A program made the position numbers and the translations under genes. The notes under the pieces are model-generated. The model saw nothing but the letters and a program-made list of their open reading frames with translations. It made no database searches and was not told the DNA's origin. From Amanita rubescens (taxonomy: Eukaryota; Basidiomycota; Agaricomycetes; Agaricales; Amanitaceae), in the NCBI GenBank assembly GCA_015039365.1, contig WION01000237.1:1-64000 (forward strand): DNA of 64,000 nt. Direction: 5' to 3'. Positions 34,102-43,423 of this stretch are shown in pieces (within the stretch, counting starts at the first letter, position 1; every line of letters starts with the position of its first letter).

Positions 34102-35107
34102 GTTTTTTCAGTTTGGGCTTAAAGCCCGAGTAGCGCGGACCGGTCTCGAGGGGGTCAACATTCTTTCCTTTTCGTTCATAAATAGACCCGCCCTCCATTT
34201 CGGTAGTCAGCCTAGGAGACGAGGCTCCCTTTTTTGTCTCTTCGTCTCCAAGCTCTAGTATGACAGCCATAACATGAATTGGTTCATATTCCATATCAGA
34301 TATGTCTCGTAGTTTACTTAATAATTCATCTACGAGGTCTTCGTCATCACTGGTATCAATTTCAGGTAAACGAGGAGGCTCGATGCTCGCCCGAGTGGGG
34401 AGGTATTCAACTTTGTAGTCGTCCTCACTCAGTTGGTTATCACGGGGTCCCAGTTGAGCCTCGTCGTCGCTCGACTCGTGTTGTTGTAGTCGGCTTAGGT
34501 TGGGGTGGAGGACGAGAGACCCGCCCTCCATTTCGGCCCCAGATTTAGCCACGAGATTATCACTCAAGTGGGCTGATAACTCCTCGGGGACGAGCCCGCT
34601 GCTCGAGTCCCTAGCCGCGAGCTCACCGCTCAAGCGATACTTCTCGGGGACGAGCTCCCCGCTCGAGTCCCTAGTCGCGAGCTCACCGCTCAAGCGCCAC
34701 TCCTCATCCACGAGCTCACCGCTCAAGTGGGAAATGTCCTCGGAGAATTCTCGTGTCGAATTCTCCAGCGCTGGTGTCGTGAGTTGAGACTCATTTGGGT
34801 TGTCAAGTTTTTCGACGATACGCGTGACGTGGCAGTAAAAGTCGGCGATGTGTCGATTCAACGGGGAGTCGTGTACCGGCTCCCGTCGCGCCTGTCCAGC
34901 GGGCGTCTGTCTCGGATTTTCGGAATCGTCACCCCATTTATTACCTAGGTCATTAGTGGCAAAACCTACGTCGGATCGGGTCACGACGTTGTGTGTCTGG
35001 TATCGCGACTTGCGGTGACTGGATGCTGTCTCTAGTTCCTTGGCCAGGTTCCCGGGCATGGCGCAAAGGTCGCTGTCGACTGATTTTGTAGTTCTTCTCG
35101 TTGTCAT
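34073..35107 (-). CDS. Retrotransposon ORF1 (Gag N-terminal region)
   Basis: 344 codons from ATG at 35107 (MTTRRTTKSVDSDLCAMPGN). Acidic and serine-rich, with an imperfect repeat of the SGELxxEExRLSGELAxRDS type at 34590-34740. The frame ends KKLEKKESLGV at 34073, overlapping ORF2 by about 29 bases across a run of eight A residues on the coding strand (34098-34091). ORF2 has no ATG at its start, so ORF1 is probably joined to it by ribosomal frameshifting at the A run. A plain one-base indel would look the same. Confidence 0.6.
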   Translation of the reverse strand: MTTRRTTKSVDSDLCAMPGNLAKELETASSHRKSRYQTHNVVTRSDVGFATNDLGNKWGDDSENPRQTPAGQARREPVHDSPLNRHIADFYCHVTRIVEKLDNPNESQLTTPALENSTREFSEDISHLSGELVDEEWRLSGELATRDSSGELVPEKYRLSGELAARDSSSGLVPEELSAHLSDNLVAKSGAEMEGGSLVLHPNLSRLQQHESSDDEAQLGPRDNQLSEDDYKVEYLPTRASIEPPRLPEIDTSDDEDLVDELLSKLRDISDMEYEPIHVMAVILELGDEETKKGASSPRLTTEMEGGSIYERKGKNVDPLETGPRYSGFKPKLKKLEKKESLGV

Positions 35108-35235
35108 TGTCGGTGAACGCAGAGAAAAAATTTTTTTTTTGATGTTGTTTGTGGTTGTTTGTAGGCGACGTCGGGGGTGATCAAGCCCTTTGGAAGCCTT
35201 GTAGGGTTTCTAAGATAGTGTTATACGCAAAAAAA

Positions 35236-35470
35236 TGTGAAGACTTAGCCTATCGAAGCTGTAAGCACGAAAGGTAATGTCTCCAACGGAGGATGAGAGA
35301 GAGAGAGAGAGAGATCACGCGTAGATATGCGTAGTCAAAGGGTTAGAGAAATCCTACGGTAACGAGTACAAGCTCGGCTTAAGTACTCTAGTATTCTAAA
35401 TATATGTAGTCAAGGAGCCTGATAAGGCTCTTACGAGTTAATATCGGTGTTTGCGGCCTCATTCTTTACA
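35236..35470 (-). repeat. LTR (5' LTR in element orientation)
   Basis: 235 bp, apparently identical to 31367-31601; flanked on its outer side by the TGGGC target duplication. Confidence 0.9.
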
Positions 35471-35695
35471 TGGGCGGTGGGGCGGAGGAGATAAGCCTGG
35501 GATGGGAAAAGTTGGGCGCACAGAGCACTTCCCACAGTGGGGAGGAACCCACCTCAATCACATCTCTCTCATTCCAAACAAGGGTTCGTACAGCTATTGC
35601 TCACTGTCGTTCCCTTTCTGACTTGTTGCTCTGCTATCAGATGGCCGAAATAGGTGGGTCTAAGCCTCGTGTTCATCTTGCGACTGTCTTTGATC

Positions 35696-36010
35696 ATGCC
35701 ATGTTTAGACATCGCTCCAATGTCCGGCTTCGATACAAGGCCTAGGGGCTTCACAATCACCAACAGAACTGAACGTACTGTATACCTGCAGATTCAGGAT
35801 TCGCCTCCTGAATTTGAGGTAATTACGCCTCAGCAAACTTCAGAGCATCACGTGGACGTCAAGAGCTATCCTCTCCGTACCGAGCCTACGACCAATGCGT
35901 CTGTGTATTTGACCGTCGTCGTTGAATTAGTCACCCCTGTCAGCGTTCGTTTCAAGGTTGAGCCTGATGCTGTACGCGGCGAATTCACCGTGACTGCCAA
36001 CTTCAAGTAA
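35696..36010 (+). CDS. Small hypothetical protein
   Basis: About 104 residues from ATG at 35696 (MPCLDIAPMSGFDTRPRGFT) or from the internal ATG at 35720. It contains alternating hydrophobic strands (GFTITNRTERTVYLQI, ASVYLTVVVELVTPVSVRFK) and ends FTVTANFK. It looks like an all-beta protein. An upstream ATG at 35641 with a GTGGGT donor could supply another first exon. No family recognised. It lies between the LTR element and the DnaJ gene. Confidence 0.45.
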   Translation: MPCLDIAPMSGFDTRPRGFTITNRTERTVYLQIQDSPPEFEVITPQQTSEHHVDVKSYPLRTEPTTNASVYLTVVVELVTPVSVRFKVEPDAVRGEFTVTANFK

Positions 36011-36496
36011 TCGGTGAGCTTCATCTGGTTTGCTTTAAACTTGGCCCAATCTCCCACAGGATATATCAACTTTGCATCAACTTTGCATGTTTCTTCTGGA
36101 TCCGCAGATCCGAATTCAACTTCGGATTTTTTTTTTGTAGTTCTACTAGCGTGTACGCATCGTAGTCCGTTTGAATTGACTCTTGTTGGCCAACGGATTC
36201 TCTGACTTTGTAACGACCTAGTGTCTGTTTACTGTTCGATGGGAAGAAAAGGATTCGACTTTGAAGGGCGCGCAACTGGTTAAATTAACCCTCGTCCTGT
36301 CTTGACCTCCCTAGCTTTCCAACGTCGTCTCTGTATAGCTGCGACGACCAGCTTACTTTGTCCCGTCCCATGCAAGGCCCAACCGTAGTTTTCCACACGC
36401 ACGGTACATGCGCAGCGCATTTGCTTCAAAACCTTAACTGTGGCGGTGCCCAATTCCGCCTCGGTCACGCCAGCGATGTCACACAACGGCACGACC

Positions 36497-38145
36497 ATGG
36501 ACCCTCTACCCTCCCGACCAATCGAGCCTCACCTCCCCACCCGCTGTCCAAATTCTACCTGCAACACCCACCTTGAATTCCGTATACCATCTCCACCACC
36601 ACCACCACGCTTTCCTCTCAAAATCCGCTGCTTCGCTTGCAAAACCATCTTCACCTCTCCATTCAACCCTACCCAACCCGAACCTCCCCCTCGCCCTCGT
36701 TCATCCGAGTCCTCCTCCTCACCTTCCACACCACTCAATGGCTATTCTACAAAACCACCATCATCATCATCCACACCCGCGCGTAAATCCCGAATGATCG
36801 GCACCCAAGAAAAACCCTTGGAAACCGAATACTACGACCTCCTAGGCCTAACCCCCACTTCCACCCAAGACGACATCAAACGCGCCTACCGCCGCCTCGC
36901 CATCAAACACCACCCAGACAAAAACCTTGACGACCCCACCGCCTCTGAACGATTCAAGAAAATCTCCATCGCTTACCAAACGTTATCGGATCCTGAACTC
37001 AGGAGGCGTTATAACGAGTTGGGAGCGAAAGCTGGGACGCCGGAGGGAGGGTATGTTGACCCTGAACAGGTGTTTAGTGCGTTGTTTGGTGGCGACAAGT
37101 TTGTGCCGATTATTGGGAGTATTAGTTTGGCGAAGGAGATGAAGGCGGCGATGCAAGAGGCTGGGGGAGAAGATGATGATAATGAAGAGGATGCCAGTGC
37201 TGTTGCTGCGGGTGGAGGTGCGAAGTTGGACGTTAGCAAGCAGGCAGGGGAGAAGAATTCGAAACGAGATTCAAAGGTGTTGTCTCCGGAGGAAAGAGCG
37301 GCGCGGGATGAAAAGGCGAGAAAGAAGTCGGCGGAAAGGGCGGCGGTGAGAGAAGAACGGGTCTCGAAACTTTTTGAGAACCTTGAACGCAAAGTGGCTA
37401 TATTCACGGAGATCGCTGCGGGTCCGAACGACAGGGATATGCTCAATGGTTATAAACAGATGTGCGAGCTAGAAGCCGAGTACGTCTGTCTTCCCGACTT
37501 ATTTTCTGATTTTTTACACAACGTCCAACCAGTGACCTCGTCCACGAATCGTATGGCTACGAACTTTTACAAACGATCGGTTTCGTCTACGCCTCCAAAG
37601 CCAAACACTTCCTCGCCACTCACCAAACCTTTTTCGGCGTCGGTGGATGGATACACAACGTCCAATCTAAATACCACGTATTTTCCGAAACCGTATCTAC
37701 CCTTCGTTCCGCAATCGAACTCAAAGCCGTGTTTGACCAACTCCAAGCGGCTGAAAAGGCAGGCGGACTTTCCCCAGAGGAGAGGAAGAAACTCGAAGAG
37801 CAAGCTGCGGAAAAGGGCGTTCAAGCCTTGTTCAAAGGGACCAAATTAGAAGTGGAGAGCGTGTTGAGGGAAGTTTGTGATAGGTTATTGGATGCTGGAG
37901 CGGGGAGGGATAAGGTATTGTTGAGAGCGATCGCGTTGCAGATTTTGGGGGAGGCGTATATGGCTGTCAAGAAGGATCCAGATGCGCCTGGGTTGGGTAC
38001 GGGGTTGGGTGGGATGGCGCAGTCTGGACAGGGTCGGGCGCAAGGGTCGGCGGCGAGTTCGGCGCGCGGAAATGGGATGGGAGATGATAGTGAGTATGTC
38101 AAGGTAGAGACGAAGGCGAGTAGGGAGCGTTCGGGCCGGAGGTGA
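36497..38145 (+). CDS. DnaJ-domain co-chaperone with DnaJ-X C-terminus (copy A, intact)
   Basis: Start ACCATGGAC at 36497 gives MDPLPSRPIEPHLPTRCPNS with a CPNSTC...CFACKT cysteine set that may bind zinc. Residues from ETEYYDLLGLTPTSTQDDIK onward are a J domain with the HPD motif (IKHHPDKNLDD) that stimulates Hsp70 ATPase. A linker with an acidic run follows (EDDDNEEDAS). One GT-AG intron (37480-37532) joins ...CELEAD to LVHESYGYELLQTIGFVYAS, the start of a DnaJ-X domain as in yeast Caj1/Djp1-type proteins, which continues through FGVGGWIHNVQSKYHVFSET to a coiled AAEKAGGLSPEERKKLEEQA. The stop is at 38145. Copies B and C are broken, so this is the functional copy of the cassette. Confidence 0.85.
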
Positions 38146-38258
38146 TGGATCCGATTCGAGATACCGTAGTACCTGATGATCATTGTAGATTAGAGTGCAT
38201 TGTTTAATTTGGACTTGTGAGGTTTAGTATCGGGGTCCATAACGCGGCAGTTGGTGCC

Positions 38259-38430
38259 CTCGGGGTCCGTTCTGCAGGTTATCGGTTATCTCTCGCGCTC
38301 ATCTACACGCCTTACACGCCTTTTGGCTACAAAACACCGTTATTCACCTCGGGGTCCGTTCTGCAGGTTATCTCTCGCGCTCATCTACACGCCATACACG
38401 CCTTTTGGCTACAAACCATCATTATTCACC
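38259..38430 (+). repeat. Tandem duplication in the GTPase A promoter
   Basis: A unit of about 89 bp beginning CTCGGGGTCCGTTCTGCAGG at 38259 is repeated from 38348. Both contain CTCATCTACACGCC and CACGCCTTTTGGCTAC. The promoter of copy B has a single shortened unit, so the duplication is specific to A. Confidence 0.8.
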
Positions 38431-38519
38431 GATCTCTCGCCGCCCTACATCATTGTTGTATATCAAATTGTCCATCTTCCAGTGTATCATTTCTCCAGTG
38501 GCGATAAAAGCATCAAGCA

Positions 38520-41500
38520 ATGTCCGAGGCGAATAGCAGTGCGTTCTATGCACGTCGGTACACATAGTAACGATGATTAATTTTAAGTCACAGATCTTAT
38601 TGATATGCTCAAGGAGCGATACAACTGCCCTTATTTTCGCATTCTTGTCATTGGGAGGGCAAATGCAGGCAAGACTACTATTCTTGAGAAAGTTTGTGGT
38701 GTAGCAATGGGCACAAAACCCATTGTCTACCATCAGGACGATAGTGACCTTAAACGTAATACATCTTTTGCACATCAAGCATTTTTTGCTTAAAATTTAA
38801 TGTTAGAACCTTTGGACATCCATCTGGCTCCAACAATTGAGGTGAGTCGACTCATTTGGTAGCTAGCCCCTCCATTGAGACATAATCAATATCCAGAGAG
38901 GCATACATGATATTGAAGACCAAATTACATACCCTGGAAGCAATTTCATCTTCCATGACTCGCAGGGGTTTGAGGCTGGTAATAATAGGGAACTTGAAGA
39001 TGTCTGGAAATTCATTGAGAGGAGATCTGCTTCAACTACAACAAGGCAGCAGTTGCATATGATTTGGTATTTTGTACTCTATTTTTATGGGGCTGGCAAG
39101 CTTAACTGCCACAGGTACTGCATACCTATGGAAGGGTCTCGCCCTATTCAATCTGAAGAGCTCAAATTCTTCACTAAAGGAATTGGGGAAGGTACTATGC
39201 AAACCACCAGGCATAAAATTGGATTACTGACCAGAAGAGGCCCACAGTTCCTTTGGTGGCAATATTCACCAAATTTGATGCACAAATTATCAAGGAATAT
39301 GTGCAATTAAATGACATGGAAGATGATGGAGATAAGTGGTACAAGGCCAAGGAGAATGCTGAAGACACTTTTCAGAGAGTATATCTCCCCAAGGTCATGA
39401 AAACTGGATATCCTCCTAAGACATATGTACACTTGGAAGGTGAGAATGACAACATTTGATCATTTAAAGGGAGAGATAATCATGGTTGGAAGATATGGAT
39501 ATGCCAGAGACAGACTGTCATGAACTGACTGCAATATCAGCTGCTGCAATTGATGACCCCAGTCTTAACAGGCTGTTTGTATCAACACAAATGAACAATC
39601 TTGATCTTTGTGTCAAGTCAGCTGTTAAGTGAGGATCTTATTGTAGGACCAGTTTTAAAGTTTCATGGCTTCCAGATTTTCCTTGGGTGCAAGTGGTTTG
39701 GACTATGTTGTTCATCTTGCATTCAATAGCTTTCCTCATTATTGGGTGAGTTTTGAATACTTTGATATGGACAACAACTTACCAATGAGTCAAAGTTCCA
39801 AAGAACAGTAAGTATGTATGATCAATGGATAGCAGCACTAAAACTTATTCTCTAGAATGTGAGTATGCTGATACATTATTCCATGATTTTGCTAAATGCT
39901 AAAATTAATAGGATGTATGTGATTTGCACATATCTACCATTGAATGCTACTACAAATCTCTAAGCATGTTTTGATGAAAGTGAGTGTCACTATAGTTGCA
40001 CCTGCAATAAGTCTGATTCAATTGGTAACAGTGGGTAGGCAAAATTAGACCATATTTTGCAATCACTTATGATCATATGAGCAACAGGAAGTGAGTGACA
40101 CCATCTTTCCCTGGAAGGCAAATTCATCTCATGGCCAACAGGATGTATGTTACATACATTGCACCTTTCTTTTCAGGTAATTAGCTTATTGTATCTATTC
40201 TCAAACAGAGAAAAGTGGGTGAAAACACATCTCTTTAGATCTGCATTTTGAATTTTATGACAAATAGGAAGTTGGTGACCATGCAATATCATTGGGCAAA
40301 TTGTTTAATGATTTGGTCCATAAATACATAATAGCGTGTGAGTGACAGTGTATTCTATTCTCTTGGGTAATTGTGCCCTAACTGGTTGCCAACAGTCTGT
40401 GAGTGGAACTACATCTCAGTCTTCATACAGACAATGTCATACATAATATTCATTCCCATCCAACAGTCTGTGAGTAGCTCTCTCTACACTTCACCTCCAA
40501 GGCAGTCTATCATGTGATTCATATGTTATTTTATGACCAACAGAAGGTAAGTAACACAGAAGCTTATTTATATGCAGAAAGTCACACCTTATTTCTTCTG
40601 GGATCAAAAGTTTGTAAGCAACATTGAACTTCTTTCTCAGAATTCCAACACATTTCTCACCATGACCAACAAGAGTGTGAGTACACCACAATTTGTTCTA
40701 CTGATCAGCTTTTCATCTCATACCACAACCAACAGAAAGTGAGTGGATGCTGCACTCTTACCTATCAGAAACTTTATCATGCATGACCAAAAGGGAGTAA
40801 GCAGCATTTAGTCATATGTATCAAGTGATGTCATAAAATCTTATCTTACAATGAACAGAGTGTAAGTGACTTTTTCTTCCAGGCATCTCATCAGATCTTA
40901 TACCATATTTGGCAGGTTGTGAGTAACATTATGCCTTTATCTCTTTATCTTACTTGATTTCATGATAAGGAGAGTGTGAGTGAAAGGACAGCTTCAACAA
41001 GTCTGATCTCTTATCTTCTAATGATAAACAGAAAGTGAGCAATACTGCACTTTCATGTTGGTCTCATGAGTCATGTTATCCTATCTCACAGAATGTTAGT
41101 AATGCTGCACTTGCTTATCAATGAACAACTCCATCTAATTTCACCTGATTGCTCACAGCCTGTGCATAACATTTAATGTTTTCATCCCAAGTAGTCATCT
41201 TGATAATAACCAACAGAAAGTGAGTAACATTGTATGTACTGCAATTTTACATATCTCCATAACCAACAGGATGCAAGTACATGTCACTTGATGTTTTGTC
41301 TCTAATCCAATGATGCCCATAATACCACACCCATGGACAACAGGAAGCAAGTAGCTCTGTACATTACTTGCTATTGCCTCTTATCATATTTTGTGTTTAC
41401 AGAATGTAAGTGTCATGAGACTATCATATGTCATGTGCTTGCACCATGTCTTATTATCAACAAACAGACTGTAAGTGAGGCACTGCAATAGCAAAAAAAT

Positions 41501-42641
41501 CATCTGACCTCATCATATCTTCTAACCAACAGGCTGTGAGTGGCCCTGACATTTGTCTGAAAATCAGTTCTGATCTTGTAATCAACAGTTTGTATGTAAT
41601 GTTGTATTTCTATCCATTTGTGGCCTGATTTGATGTCCTATTATGACCGACAGGATGTAAGTTGCATTGTATTTGGCATCCCACAAGCTATCCTAATTTA
41701 TTTCATGGCTGATAGGATGTGAGTGTTGCCATCATTTATTTGCTATTCAATCTTACTAGATCAATTCCAACAGGTTGTGAGTGATATGGCAAATTTTCTG
41801 CTGATAGATCTGATAATAGGGTCAATAGGATGTGGGCTTGAATGCATCTTTGTTTTTGTACAGATTATTGATTCAATTATCAATAGAAGGTGAGTAAGAT
41901 GATATTTCCACATGGAATTTATCTCATAATTAACAGAAAGTGGGTGTTGGTGCAGTCTCATCACCATCACCATCTCATGGTCATAGATTGTGAGCAACAT
42001 TGGATTTCTGAAATAGAATATTTCCATAAGGATATTACAGAATGTAGGGGAAAATATTGTCCTTTCTGGGGTCAATCTTTATGTTTCCTTCACAGATGGT
42101 GCAGCTCTATTTTAATTTTTCCATAGCTGTTCCCTCACTTTTCCTATGTCCTAGGTGAGCAGTGATGTACACATCACATCATCAGAGACATTCTAACCTG
42201 CTTTAGGTTGTAGGTCATTCACTGAACTGAACTTGGAAATATTGCCTATCATGATTCACCTCCTCAGGGCCAACTTTGTGATCTGTTTGACTTTGGAGAA
42301 CAAGCAAAAGATTTCAGTGAGACAGTGAGACTATCAATACATATCTTGCTGTTTAAAAGTTCTCACCCTTGAACCAGCCCACATGCTATCAAATTATAGC
42401 AGGTAGTAAGATGCACTGTTCTGTATTTTCCCTCAATTAAGAATTCACAGCAAGTGTCATCATTGCCAAGAAATCATTTTGGATAAAAAAGCCACTTATT
42501 GAATCAATCCCAGAAGCTTTTAATCACTTCAAGAAAGCTGGAAGTGTTGATAAACTGAAGGCTAGAATCAAATCAGAATATCTTCCACATGATCATCAAG
42601 ATTTAATTGAATTTTTATATGATATAATTAAGGATTTCTGA
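38520..42641 (+). CDS. P-loop GTPase with a single-codon microexon array (copy A)
   Basis: Eight ordinary exons (38520-38553, 38594-38755, 38807-38841, 38897-39066, 39115-39191, 39248-39439, 39493-39628, 39676-39745) splice in frame to 292 codons. They contain the P-loop GRANAGKTTILEKVCG, HDSQGFEAG (DxxG), IWYCIPM, VPLVAIFTKFD (TKxD) and MPETDCHELT, and end FPHYW. Except for a weak GTCGGT donor in intron 1, the donors look normal. This is the agaricomycete G-domain family, of unknown cellular role. Next comes a 2.5-kb array of 38 microexons plus GTT at 42207, an exon GQLCDLF...GEQAKDFSET (42268-42324), and a last exon (42451-42641) reading VIIAKKSFWIKKPLIESIPE, ending IKDF. The frame into the last exon is off by one base in my model, so one junction there is unresolved. 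Confidence 0.75.
39746..42267 (+). other. Array of about 40 introns separated by 3-nt exons (copy A)
   Basis: Each junction reads (A/T)AG, then three bases, then GT(G/A)AGT. Examples: TCT at 40396 and 40467, AAG at 40544, ACT near 41468, ATG at 42096. I count 38 microexons: 35 of exactly 3 nt, one of 15 nt (39965-39979), one of 6 nt (40209-40214), and one of 6 (or 3) nt near 40971. Intron lengths measured are 47-76 nt. Many introns end in a common TGACCAACAG or TAACCAACAG and begin GTGAGTGACA or GTGAGTAACATT, so they are related in sequence. All microexon lengths are multiples of three and none is a stop codon in phase 0. Two adjacent donors are GCAAGT (41273 and about 41349). Confidence 0.75.
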
Positions 42642-43423
42642 TTGCTCAAATGCCACTACAGAATATTGTATTAACTGCTTGCTAGTGTGCATCTGCTAGT
42701 ACCCACCTGTTCTATTTGTGCTAGCATATTTTCCTTCCTACATCATGTGACATGCTTCCATAAGTTTGTACTATGAGTCTCATCAATTCTGTAATGTTAG
42801 CAGAAACTTCTTTTGATGTAAGTTTTCAATTTCAGGTGAAAAAGGTGGCTAGTTTGAGAGGCTGTTGCTTATAAATAATGCTGAATGGACCTGTAGTCCC
42901 CTGATGGTTCCATGGTGGACTCAAATCCTCCAATTTGTGTATTCTTCTGGGTCCCAACTCCAGTGTTGTACTACACCTTGAATGTAAGCCTGCTTTACCA
43001 GTTCATCCATTGGGGTTTATTTACACATGATCATGACATGATGAGGGATTATACTACTTGTGCAGATGGGTTTTGTTGCCCACTGTAGTTATGGGTTACT
43101 TTTGGTCTTGTGCTGTGGCATGGTAGTCCACTGTCATCATATGCACCTAAATATCAAATTTGTTTCTTGGACCCTCCATGAAGTTTTTGCTCAATTTTTC
43201 CAAATGTACTGTGAATTCATAGACTTACAGTTCAAGTCTATGACCCCAAATTACTGATTTTTTCACCTCAACTTGTTGAACAGTGAACTTAGCTATCATC
43301 AAAACAAGTATACAAGAGCTAATAAAAGCAAAGTGAAAGAACCAATGAAATGGAAGCATGTAGGAAGGAAATAGTATCATGGTAAAAACAGTACTGGTAA
43401 AGCCCTGAAGTGGCATTGAGCAA
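42642..43423. other. Shared 3' region between convergent copies A and B
   Basis: Copies A and B point at each other here. The two downstream flanks are homologous to each other and to the flank after copy C at 60168-60290 (text such as CTTCCTACATG and GTTGAGGTGAAAA). No separate gene seen. Confidence 0.6.

Larger units (their letters stand above)
31367..35470 (-). mobile_element. Non-autonomous LTR retrotransposon (gag-protease only)
   Basis: Two LTRs of 235 bp (31367-31601 and 35236-35470) begin TGTGAAGACTT and end TTCTTTACA, and appear identical by eye. The 5-bp target-site duplication TGGGC lies at 31362-31366 and 35471-35475. The 3.6-kb interior, read on the minus strand, encodes Gag-type text with one zinc knuckle and an aspartic protease, but no reverse transcriptase, RNase H or integrase. 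The element must depend on enzymes from elsewhere. A purine-rich CTTGGAGGGCGAA abuts the downstream LTR, a candidate priming tract. Identical LTRs mean recent insertion. Confidence 0.9.

Noticed and set aside
42127..42154. A 28-nt exon (LFPxx-type text) conserved in length in all three copies
   Set aside because: It would require a preceding intron of only 28 nt (in C 59632-59659), below what fungal spliceosomes normally remove. A 56-nt intron ending at AG|GT fits better.
39746..42268. Reading the microexons in phase 1 (using AACA/A as a first 4- or 1-nt exon)
   Set aside because: In phase 1 copy A hits TGA within the first units, and the QLC exon has another stop in A. Phase 0 is open in all three copies and gives conserved residues.
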